From: Lottia gigantea
Taxonomy: Eukaryota; Mollusca; Gastropoda; Lottiidae
Length of the DNA stretch: 64,000 bases
Assembly: GCF_000327385.1 (NCBI RefSeq)
Contig: NW_008710923.1
Coordinates: 865,309 to 929,308, forward strand
Reading direction: 5' to 3'
Below the pieces are notes generated by a model, which saw only the letters and a program-made list of their open reading frames with translations, had not been told where the DNA came from and made no database searches. Position numbers and translations under genes: made by a program. This document shows, in pieces, positions 48,671 to 59,549 of this stretch (within the stretch, counting starts at the first letter, position 1; the number at the start of each line of letters is the position of its first letter).

Positions 48671-51600
48671 CTAATCTTCTTTCTCTTCTATTGGTTCTTG
48701 TGTTGTTAACTCTGTACAATCACTTCTGTTATCCAGTAACCTAACATCTAAAATGTAAAAAAAAGTTCATTGTATAAAAATGATGAAAGCATAAAAGAAG
48801 ATATATATATTTCTGAAATCCTGTTCTCCCAAAAACATTTGACAGATAACACTCAAGTGACACAAAATGCACATAATGTTTTAATATTCATTTTCAGTAT
48901 ATCAAGGGCTATAACTCCATAAAGATTTGTTGGATGGTGCTCAGATTTGAACCCTTCCAACACGTCAATATACAGCTATAATTTGAAAAAACTGTGGCCT
49001 CTCTTGTGCCTCTCAGTTTATCAAAAATTAAAGGGTTAAAACTCTGTCAACATCTGTTGAATCATACCATAACTTGTCCTAGATCTTACAATTATAACCT
49101 TACAATTTGATCAAAATTAAACAAAAATGTGACCGCCATCAGTATATAAAAAAAAAAAACTTACCATCATTTGCTAAATTATCAGCAGATGACATCAGAC
49201 TACCTGCTGTAGCTCTCTGTGAGCTAATAGACCTAGTTGATGTACCACTATCAAATGTTTCTACAGTTCCAGCTGTTGAAGCATCACTCATACTCACATT
49301 GACCGTATCTAACGATCCAAAAATCTCAGAAGTACCATCGCCTCTATTCATTGTACTGGTCGTTGCTGACGAATGTCTATTGCTATCGCTTCCATTATGA
49401 ATATTTCTAATAGTAGGTGGGATATGAGGCAAGGGACGATACTCTGAACCTTGTGTTGAAGTAGGTGTCGTTACTGTACTGTTTGGTAATCTGAACTGGC
49501 CTTGACCTTGCTGCATAGCTTCTTCGTAAGTAGGGAGATGAACTCGCGTTGCATCAGCGTACGCCATTAAAGCAACTCTGTCGTGATCATCAATGGAGCT
49601 GATGTTCACTCGTGAATATGGTGTTGGGGTCATACCAGGGTGGAATAAATGTGGACGCTGTTTTTTACGTCTGAACACCACGATGACCATGACTAATAAT
49701 AATATACCCAGTACGCTACAAGCTGTTGCTATGACGATAACTAGAGTACTGACATGGTTAGAAACAGAACTGGATGCATCATTTGAGTACGGTGTATCAC
49801 TGGAATAAGGTGCATCACTTGATTCTTTATTCTTATCTTTCTTAACTGTTACTTCAGAGGCTGTAAATAAAATAAATTACTTAAATGAATTGAGTTCATC
49901 TTTGAATATCTAAGTAGAAATAAATTAATAATATGAAACAAATGCATATCATAAGTAATTTGACCCGACAAAAATTTATTTTTTTAGGAATTTTCAAGCC
50001 ACTTTCATGGGGAAATTATGATGATGTCATCTCACAGTAATATCTACACGAGACAATCTAAATTATGTCCTGGAAGTTACGTCAGTCTAAACTTCCTCTG
50101 TAAATTTTTGTTGAATTAAAGGAAAGATGACGTCAGATATTTATTCTCAAAAGTACTTCAAATAGTTGTAATTAAGCTGACTCTTACTAGATGACTTTAC
50201 CCCTTTAACTCAATCAATGTAAAATACTTACAAGCTAGACAATATGGAATATCAGCATCCCAGATACCACGCTGTCTATGTTGATCTCTGGTACAGGTTA
50301 ATACCGACATACCAGCTAGAGTATAACCCTTGTTACACATACATTGTATCTTAACACCTCGTTCATATGGTTTACAAAACATCAGATTATTACTATCTTC
50401 TTCATCACATTTACATAATCCATTATCTATCTTCTCTAGTTCAGGACAATACCATACTGGTTCTAAAACAAAATAGAAATAGTTTAAAGAAAGAAAGAAG
50501 CATCCATGTTTTACGAGGATCACGAATTGGGTTCTCAAGGATCCTAGCCGCATATTCTCTAAATGATCTTAGCGCTAGGATGTCCTAGAAACAGTGTTAA
50601 GATCCTAGGACATCCTATCGGTACGATCATTTCGTGAATATGCAGCCTGGTTACCAGCTGGTCCTTGACCAAACCTCTTGGTATTGATTTTACAAGGATC
50701 AACCTAGGTTCCTGAGGATCCTTTCTACCAGCTCATCCTTGGTTATATGTCTTGGCATTTACAGCTGGGTTGAACAGAATAATGAAGAAAAGCCATAGGA
50801 CCCTTACCAAGATCAGAATACATGACTGCCATTTGTCTGACGTAAAAAACTCAAATACATGTAGATTATGTCATTTCAACAATCCGACTGTCCTACACCA
50901 TTTTTCTAAATTTCAAACATAAAGACTACAGAATAAAAATTTGAATACCTGTATCAACAATACAAAATGGCGGAACTTTGGACCAAAAGATATCAGTACA
51001 TTCCAACATGGTGGAGCCGACTGCTTTATAACCTGGACTGCAATAATACTGTACTTTTGTACCAACAGGATACTGTTTATCGTTATTGTCACTACCACTA
51101 GATACTATAGTCCATCGACCATTTAGTATATCTCTCGGCACATGACATCCAGCTTTTGGCACTGAAATATTTAAACATTATAATGACGCAATTAAATTTG
51201 TGAACAATTTGGTATAAAAGTCATGCACTGTATTCTCGAAACGATCTTATTGCTCGGACGTCCTAGGTTCCCAATTTCTAACACTGTTTCTAGGACATCC
51301 TAGTGCTGAGATCATTTCGAGAATCCTGGACCTGGGGATTTGTACTGAAAAATTCAAATTTTGAGCATACTGCTACACAATTTATAAAAAAAATACAATT
51401 TTACACTTGATTAATATGAAAAGAAGATAGCTTGCCAGGCAAGGTAATATACGCCCACTGATAGCTTTGTTTGAAATTGAATATTTGTTAGAAAATAGCA
51501 AACATAGACACCAGGAAATATTCAACTTATACCCAAATCCATCACAAACTGTGCCATCACAAGTTAAAAATCAAACACATTTGTAAGAATAACGGCAATA

Positions 51601-54567
51601 ACTTGTATTTTATATTTCAAAAGGTTTAGTTTTGATTGTGATCAATTTCATCAAGTTGTCAAATTTGTTTTAGACTTCTGCTTTGTAGAATAAAAATTAC
51701 AAGATTTTTGATCAGATTTATCCTTGGGTGATTTCATGAATTGTGTATTTGCAGATTATATTAAAAAATATAGGCAATAATTCATACTACATATTTTTCA
51801 ATTTCCCTGATTTTTCTATAGGGTTTATCCTTGGGTGAATACGAACACTCATACCAAGTTTCATCAAAATCTGTCAAGAATTGTGCCTTCTAGAGTGTTT
51901 ACGAGCTAAAAATTGAACGGTTTGCAAGAACAAGGGCAATAATTCATACTAAATATTTTTCGATTTTGCTGATTTTCAATAGGGTTTATCCTTGGGTGAT
52001 TACAAACACTCATACGAAGTTTCGTTAAAATCCATCAAGAATTGTGCCCTGTAGAGTGTTTACGAGCTAAAAATTGAACACGTTTTCAATGACAAGGGCA
52101 ATAATTCATACTAAATATTTTTTGATTTCACTGATTTTCAATAGGGTTTATCCTTGGGTGATTACGAACACTCATACCAAGTTTCGTTAAAATCCTTCAA
52201 GAATTGTGCCTTCTAGAGTGTTTATGGGCTAAAAATTGAATGCGTTTTCAAGAACAAGGGCAATAATTCATACTAAATATTTTTCGATTTCGCTGATTTT
52301 CAATAGGGTTTATTCTTGGGAGATTGCGAACACTCATACCAAGTTTCGTTAAAATCCTTCAAGAATTATGCCTTCTAGAGTGTTTACGAGCTAAAAATTG
52401 AACGCGTTTTCAAGAACAAGGGCAATAATTCATACTTAATATTTTTCGATTTCGCTGACTTTCAATAGGGTCTATCCTTGGGTGATAACGAACACTCATA
52501 CCAAGTTTCGTCAAAATCTGTCAAGAATTGTGCCTTCTAGAGTGTTTACGAGCTAAAATTAACAAGGGCAATAATTCATGCTAAATATTTTTCGATTTCG
52601 CTGATTTTCAATAGGGTTTATCCTTGGGTGATTGCGAACACACATATTAATTTTCGTTAAAATCCGTCAAGAATTGTGCCCTGTAGAGTGTTTACAAGCA
52701 ATTGTGGACCGACGGACGGACCGACGGACATGGGTGACGACAATATACGCCCCCCATTTCATGTGGGCGTATAAAAAAGACTAAAATCAAATTAAACAGA
52801 AAGTTCTTGTGAATAAAGACAATCTAATTATTTCAATCTTTTCCCAGTAAGATTCAGATCTAATTTTAAAATGATAAAGATCACTCACCACATGTAGGTA
52901 TAGAGCCTTCCCAATTACCACCAGTACATGTTAAATAGTTGTTGGTTTTATCTACTAATGTGTAACCTGGTCTACAGCTATATTCCAGTCTGCTTCCTTC
53001 ACCCATAGGAGGTGATGTACCATAACTATGTATGGCATTAGGTACAGCTGGTGGTAAAGGACATCTTTGTACTGGAAAAGAAAAATACATGGTCTAGAGT
53101 CAAGCAAAGACAATTGTGCACATCTTCTCAAAATTGCATCATTTACCATGATGATACCATGTGATCCTTCAACGCGTTTCTATTAGTTAGTTACTTTTTC
53201 TAGCTCAGCTGGTATTTTCCTCACAGCCTCTTGAGCAGAAATCTCACTTAAAATTCAGTGCACACAGGGGAACAGCTCAGTTCCCAACCTCTTGAGGTAG
53301 GCAGCTCAGCTAATTCCTCTCATCTGCAGGAGGTTTACAAAATTGAATGAAAATATTGCAATTCCCTGTAATAAACTTAGAAATCGACGAAATTTTTATA
53401 CCTGAACATGATAAAAGACCTTTAGATCCATCAGCCATGATCCATTGTCCTTTTGGGCCACAAATAATCTGAAAACTCTCTTTATAACGCCCTCCAGTGG
53501 TGGCAAAACCAGGATCACAGATCACCGTGGCGATATCACCTACATCATGAAATAATGACGTGGAACTGAATCGGATCTTATAATTCAAACCAAATGATTT
53601 TCTTGCACATTTTGGTCTAAAAACATCTGAAAGAAAGATATACATTGTAACTTAGATTGTTAAAGTTTGGTAAGATGTCTCTCAAATACAGTAACTGAAG
53701 CAAAAAACATCTTGCTGCCTTGAAACCAGGTACTATTTTTCAGGCTTTGCAAACGAGAATCCAACTCACTTCCAATGACATTTTGTGGGATACCAAACCC
53801 ATATTTCTCTACTTTCTGTTTCACTATCCCACAATTCATCATTGTTGTCAAGAAACAGATTCTACATGAAATGATTTGATTGGGTAAAAATAAGGTAATT
53901 AGAATAAGAGTGCAGTAGAAAAACTGATAGAATTCAAAAGATATCAGAAAAAGAAAGGAACAAAATTGTATTTTAATTTAAATCAGGTTGAGATTTGGCA
54001 TGAATGGTTGAGTTTAACTAAATTAATATAAAACAATTATCATCACTTACTAGGATGAACACACTTTGGTTGATAATCAGGTTCCCATTGACCATTATCA
54101 GAACAGACTTGTTTTGATTCCCCTAATAAAGTAAAACCTATATCACATGTATAGTGGAGTCTCAGTCTAGTTGTATTAAACACTGTCATAGAGCCATTAG
54201 GAAAATCTTCACTTGGTAGTTCACAGTCTTCTGAAAAACAAAACAAAAGTCTTTAATCTGAGGTCAATTGAACACTATTAAACTTGAACTTACAATATTC
54301 AAAATATGCAATGGGCAATACCAATAATTCAGAACGCTACAGAAATCTTCCTCATGAGTAATACCTCTTCTGAAGATCCATTTTTTTTTCAGAATTGATA
54401 AATAGTTAGCTGGCTACTAATTTTTAAATATCATAATGACTTTAAGAGAATAATTTGATGGTCATTTGGATTCTTACTATTAGATCAATATACTTACGTG
54501 CATAAATATGATATAAATGGTTAAGAATTGTTAATAAAACACATGTATTATAAATAGTCTTCTTCAT
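48671..54567 (-). CDS. SUSD4-like sushi-domain type I membrane protein (8 exons)
   Basis: Exons: 54498-54567 (signal peptide, MKKTIYNTCVLLTILNHLYHIYA), 54051-54230, 53402-53626, 52889-53071, 50949-51161, 50232-50462, 49165-49860, 48671-48747; all introns are phase 1 and the product is 624 residues. Exons 2-5 each encode one complement-control (sushi) module with conserved Cys and Trp (for example YTCDIGFTLLG, GQWEPDY; YSCRPGYTLV, GNWEGSIPTC). Exon 6 codes a fifth, atypical cysteine-rich module. A transmembrane helix (about residues 404-429) is followed by FRRKK and a 195-residue tail with LPTYEEAM (L476-Y479), an LPxY motif of the kind that binds NEDD4-type WW domains in vertebrate SUSD4. Orthology is inferred from the architecture. 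Confidence 0.82.
50552..50641. mobile_element. Small palindromic element C, copy 1
   Basis: ATATTCTCTAAATGATCTTA at the left pairs with the reverse of GATCATTTCGTGAATAT at the right, and GGATGTCCTAG pairs with CTAGGACATCC near the centre. Lies in the intron between exons 5 and 6 of the sushi gene. Confidence 0.55.
50646..50755. repeat. Dispersed repeat F
   Basis: Contains GTCCTTGACCAAACCTCTTG and two related half-units. Similar segments occur at 4622-4670, 18781-18835 (reverse) and 1029-1085 (reverse). Confidence 0.4.
51231..51325. mobile_element. Small palindromic element C, copy 2
   Basis: TATTCTCGAAACGATCTTAT pairs with GAGATCATTTCGAGAAT, and GGACGTCCTAG with CTAGGACATCC. It is the same family as 50552-50641, one intron further upstream in the sushi gene. 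Confidence 0.55.
51447..52775. mobile_element. Non-autonomous element with internal 162-bp tandem repeats
   Basis: The ends TATACGCCCAC (about 51449) and GTGGGCGTATA (about 52764) are inverted repeats. The interior holds five or so copies of a 162-bp unit (CAAGGGCAATAATTCATACT, GGGTTTATCCTTGGGTGATT, AATTGTGCCTTCTAGAGTG); starts are seen at 51931, 52093, 52255 and 52417. A GACGGACGGACCGACGGACA tract precedes the right end, a feature I recall from molluscan repeats. No transposase is encoded. It lies in intron 4 of the sushi gene. Confidence 0.65.
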
Positions 54568-55693
54568 CCTTTTCTGTGTCTAGTTCAATAGTCTGAAAGA
54601 AAAATATGATAACCTTTGAAGCATGCTTTATAAATGAGCACTATTATAATAGTAGTCCATATGGTAAGGTAGGCAAAATTCCTAACAAAAAAGACCCACA
54701 AATTGGACCAAAGTTTGGCAATTATTGACTAACTTTTTAATTATGAAGATCTACTCAGTAAGTAGGCCCTAGGCTTCATAATCGCATTTTCTTATTAAAT
54801 AACTACTTCATCGGGATATGAGTTGAACAACACAAAATACTATGAATTTCAAACTATCATGTACTTTATCAATTAATTCAAACTAATTGCTATTGATCAA
54901 TCACAGAACCGGATCGGTTGAATTTGAAAATCAAGAATCAAGAGAAGAGAAAACACAGTGCCATTGACATGACAGTGGCCAGTCTGGTTTGTTTATCAAT
55001 ATCAGAATTGTTGACTCCAAACAACCTAATTTAGACCTGAGCTATCGATACTTCTTATTCATTGAGAATTAAATTATTATCTTGACTTGGAAATATAAGG
55101 TACACTTACAATATATGAACAAATCGCCCTTCAAGATTGCTTTTTTATTACGTTTTTTACACTGGAAATGTCAACACCGAATAAACCTGGAGGCCATTTT
55201 GCCATTAAATGACGTCACTTAATCAGCAAGTGCGCAAGACAGGAAACACAAAAAATAAACAAACATGGTGGAAAACTGACACGGTTTTATCAATATTAAA
55301 ATTCAAACAGATATTTCAAGCAATGTAGGAGTGCATCGGGTTGTCTGACATTGCGTTGGGATGCCCAAATATCTACTAAATATATACGTTACATAAAATT
55401 TAAGTCACGGAAAGAAATCTTAAGGAACTAGGAGCAAAAACATTTTGTGACTTGTCAATCGATCAAAAGATTCATAGTGACAGAGTCAGAGTAATGATTG
55501 TATTCTATATAATTCACTAAATTCATTTGGTTTGACTACAAAGAATTGCACAGATGTCTCCATTCAGATAAACAGCTTGTCTGGATGAAATCTGGAGATT
55601 GTGACTTTGCTTGGCTGCATGTACAGTACGGTATATGGGTAGCCTCGAAGTTGGAATGCAGGTGAAGCTCTAAAAAATTGTTTAAAGATAAAA
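54568..55693. promoter_or_regulatory. Divergent upstream region of the sushi and B4GAT1-like genes
   Basis: 1.1 kb between the start codons of two genes transcribed away from each other; both promoters should be here. No specific motif can be defended. No exon seen. Confidence 0.45.
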
Positions 55694-57806
55694 ATGAGGC
55701 TGCGGTTATTTCGCCATATTAGACTGTGGAAACTGGTCATACTTTTAATATTCATTGTGATTTGCTTACAAATTTTCCACATGACTCTTCTTAGTCGACT
55801 AGAATCAAAGGAAGTGGAGGAATACAAACGTGTAAACAAAGTTCTTTTGGAAATTCGAAATCAAGTGAAGAATTGGCAAAGATTAGACAAGAGTGGAACA
55901 TACAATTTAATTCCTAATTTACTCACGGCAAAATCTAGATTATACAGAAATAGTGAAAATATAACAATTGTTACTCAGTGCTCTTCCAATCATTTGCATA
56001 ATTTAGTTGAATTGACAGAGAGGTGGGAGGGGCCAGTGTCTGTCACTGTATTTACATACGATACAGATATTGAGTTTACAATGAAATCTCTTGCCTATTA
56101 TCATGTTTGTAATAAGCGTATTCATAGATCTGTTACAATTCATGTGGTCTTTCCCATAAAAAGAGCACCTTTGACAGATGATCAGCAAATTATTGAATCT
56201 TTTGATTGCAGTTCTCCACCAGTTAAAGTGTCTAATGATAATTATGAAATTCAAGATTTAGAATATCCACACAATTTGTTACGAAATCAAGCAATAAAAA
56301 ATTCAAGAACAACTCATGTCTTAGTGCTAGATGTAGACATGTTACCATCAGAAAATATTGGAAACGTCTTCCGAAATATTCAACAAAAATACTCCTTCCT
56401 GAGAAACTCTAAATTTGTCTTTCGATCAGCCTATGTTATTCCTGCTTTTGAATTAAAAGATGGACATAAAATACCCTCTGATAAACAGGAATTATTAAAA
56501 ATGTGGGATGACAATCTAGTCAGGCCATTCTATAAAGAAATGTGTTGGAAATGTCAAAAATATACCGATTATGAGCAATGGCGCCAACTGACTCCTGGAG
56601 ATAGTTCTTATTATAATGTAGAATGGCATGATCCTTGGGAACCATTTTTTATTGTGGCCAAATCTCTTCCACTTTATGATGAAAGATTTAAACAGTATGG
56701 ATTTAATAGGATTAGTCAGGTAGAGTAGAATCTTAACCATTTCTCATATTTAAATAAAATACTGATGAAAGCAACATTTTTTCAGCTTAGTGGATTCTCT
56801 GAAAGCTTGGAGAATAGATACCCAATATAAACAAAACCTAACTATTAGCATCTGCTGAGAGACTTTCTATCCAGAGCTTCATTGATTTTTTTTTTTTTGA
56901 TGGATTCATCTGATATTTTATTAATAGATATTTCACATTGATTTGTGAAGTAAAATGAAACATCAAATGGCCAATTTTACTTTTTTCACAGCTAATCAAG
57001 ATACACCATTATGACTTTGAATTCTTACCTTCATTTACCATTTACTTGACCAGTTATAAAGGCATGTTTATTGAAGATAGAGTGTTATCAATTAGGCTTG
57101 TTACATAACAATTTATTGTACAGTAGATAAGAAAACTCGATACTACATAGAATATCATCCTGTTATACTCATTAGATTAGTTAATATTCAGGTGCATCAG
57201 GACAGGTTTGATGTCAGAAACGCCCCATCTTAAAGATTTCATAATGTGGTTTCCAAATTTTGTGTTTGTAGACCTACATTAGGAACACTTACAACTTCTA
57301 TTTGTACCATTCAAATCTCTTTGGCTGTTATAAATCACCTGTAAACCCCCCAAAAATGTTCCTAGAATATGATGTCAATGCAGCAAATACCATTTTAAAG
57401 TCAAGTTTAGTTTTTATGGAATTACAGGAACTATAGATGTCTGTCCAGAAATGCACGAGGGACCAATACACATGCAAGGGTTAGAAAGCCTTTTTGGAAT
57501 ATATGGAGTTTAAGATTCTGACTTTTATCTGACATTGTTCAGTGGCTGGAGAATTTCTTGAAGTATTTTGGCATGAAGGTGCTTCTATATCTATAAATAT
57601 TTTCTATTTTTCAGGTTTGTGAGATGTATATTGCTGGATATCAGTTCACTGTGTTATCAGATGTGTTTCTAGTTCACAAAGGATTCAAACAACCTGGACA
57701 TTTTCACAAAACTAAAGATGAAGAACAACAAAAAAATAAACTTTTATTCCGGAAATTTAAGGAAGAATTAAAAACCAAGTATGATGATTCTATTAGACGC
57801 TGTTGA
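55694..57806 (+). CDS. B4GAT1: Beta-1,4-glucuronyltransferase 1-like (2 exons)
   Basis: Exon 1 55694-56719 ends CAG before GTAGAG, and exon 2 57615-57806 follows TTTTTCAG; phase 0. The product has 405 residues (human B4GAT1 has 415). It is a type II Golgi protein: a short cytosolic basic end, a membrane anchor at about residues 14-33, a stem, then the GT49 catalytic domain with the metal-binding DVD (D213, D215) in LVLDVDMLPS, YPHNLLRNQA, and WHDPWEPFF. The exon 2 part (VCEMYIAGYQFTVLSDVFLV, HKGFK) matches the family's C-terminus. The enzyme adds glucuronic acid to xylose on the O-mannosyl glycan of dystroglycan, priming LARGE. Polyadenylation signal AATAAA at 57830. Confidence 0.88.
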
Positions 57807-57829
57807 TTTTGGTGTATTTGATGCAAGTT

Positions 57830-57835
57830 AATAAA
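57830..57835 (+). promoter_or_regulatory. Poly(A) signal of the B4GAT1-like gene
   Basis: AATAAA 24 nt past the stop codon. Confidence 0.6.
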
Positions 57836-57865
57836 TATTTTCGTCTGTATTGAATTTTATTTGTT

Positions 57866-58134
57866 CAACCTGGTTTTCCCCCTGTCAGTGATGCAAGTAA
57901 GAGGGGCTGACATGGAAAAGCGTCTAGTCGTTCGGATGGGACAATAAACCGAGGCCCTGTGTGCTACAGGCTGTGCACATTTAAGAAACCTTGACAGTTG
58001 GAAATCGAAAAAGAGCAGACTAATGCCGCTGTCCTGGCAAAATTTCCCTCATTGCACCTTGCATGGCGTTGCACGTCTTCATCAGTCAACATGGTGCAGA
58101 AAAGTAGGACGTAAAACTCCATTCATTTCATTTC
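57866..58134 (+). mobile_element. SINE with ATTCATTTCATTTC tail
   Basis: Contains GATGGGACAATAAACCGAGG and CCCTGTGTGCTACAGG, a conserved core seen in many invertebrate SINEs (possibly the MetaSINE superfamily), and ends GGACGTAAAACTCC then ATTCATTTCATTTC. The tail is repeated at 27717-27758. The superfamily name is from memory and unverified. Confidence 0.6.
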
Positions 58135-58815
58135 AATTTGAATTTTTTTAGTGGAGCCTCCATGAAACTTTCCTTCTGATTCTTTTAATGATTTGGAGAT
58201 CTTGGCCCTTATTTAAAATCAATTTTTTACCACTCTATAAAATCCATGCTTTGATGTCGACCCAAAACTGACCCTGGTATTTAGGATGTACCTTTGTTAA
58301 AGAAGCAATAAGTCATTTTCTACAACTGTCTATCCTTTGCTAAATAAAGGGAGGTAACCTAAGTCTTATAATTGGTTATTTCCCCTTAGCTAGTGTGCAT
58401 TTGATATGTCCAGAATTCTACTAAAGATGATCTATTTAATTGCTTATTTGCTCCATCTCTACCAATTGTTTATTTTCAATAATGAATATTGAGGAAAAAA
58501 TGATTATTTGTGATGAATGTTCTCTAGCTAGGTGCTAACATATCTTAGATAAACTGTGAAACTGAAACATGTGTTTGTGGTATGGTAGGCTATATGATTA
58601 GAAATAGTGATATATAATTTATTGAGTTGATAAGATGGTAACATATGTAGGAACAATTGTTTCAGATGTACTGTCACAGGTTATATTAAATAGCAGTCTA
58701 ATTAAAAACTATATTACAATTTCATTTTGTTTTGATTACAACCAAGATAAAAATAACAGAAATTTATTTTTTTTTAAATATAAATTGATTAGATTGACCG
58801 AATAGCTACTGGACT
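58135..58815. other. Gene-free stretch
   Basis: AT-rich sequence with no supported gene. Confidence 0.5.
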
Positions 58816-58885
58816 TAAAGGGAATTGTTAAGAGGTTTTCTAAATTTTTTATGTGTATCAGGGTCACTGTTAGCATCAATTTGCA
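58816..58885. mobile_element. Half of a family B MITE abutting satellite array 3
   Basis: AAAGGGAATTGTTAAGAGG, TTTTCTAAATTTTTTATGTG and GTTAGCATCAATTTGC match the left arm of the element at 32116-32362 in order, and stop where the 51-bp units begin. Confidence 0.55.
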
Positions 58886-59531
58886 CCATTCTATAATTGA
58901 TGTATTGAGCACTATTTTAACAGCGGTATTTCTATATCGCTCTATAATTGATGTACTGAACACTATTTTAACAGTGGTATTTCTATATCACTCTACAATT
59001 CATGTACTGAGCACTATTTTAACAGTGATATTTCTATATCATTCTACAATTGATGTATTGAGTGCTATTTCAACAGCGGTATTTCTATATCGCTCTACAA
59101 TTGATTATTGAGCACTATTTTAACAGTGGTATTTCTATATCTCTCTACAATTGATGTATTGAGCACTATTTTAACAGTGGCATTTTTATATCACTCTACA
59201 ATTGATGTATTGAGTGCTATTTTAACAGTGGTATTTCTATATCACTCTACAATTGATGTATTAAGCACTATTTTATCAGTGGTATTTCTATATCACTCTA
59301 CAATTGATGTATTGAGTACTATTTTAACAGTGATATTTCTATATCACTCTACAATTGATGTATGGAGTACTATTTTAACAGTGGTATTTCTATATCACTC
59401 TACAATTGATGTATGGAGTACTATTTTGACAGTGGTATTTCTATATAGCTCTACAATTGATGTATTGAATACTATTTTAACAGTGATATTTCTATATCAC
59501 TCTACAATTGATGTATGGACTATCTTAACAG
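58886..59531. repeat. 51-bp satellite, array 3
   Basis: About 12-13 units of the same family as the arrays at 14 kb and 21-23 kb, plus orientation. The right end runs into GTGAAAATATTTTGTTATGG, matching the flanks of arrays 1 and 2. Open frames across it follow from the period. Confidence 0.9.
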
Positions 59532-59549
59532 TGAAAATATTTTGTTATG

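Noticed and set aside
49107-49400. Plus-strand open frame of 97 codons
   Set aside because: It is the antisense shadow of the cytoplasmic-tail exon of the sushi gene.
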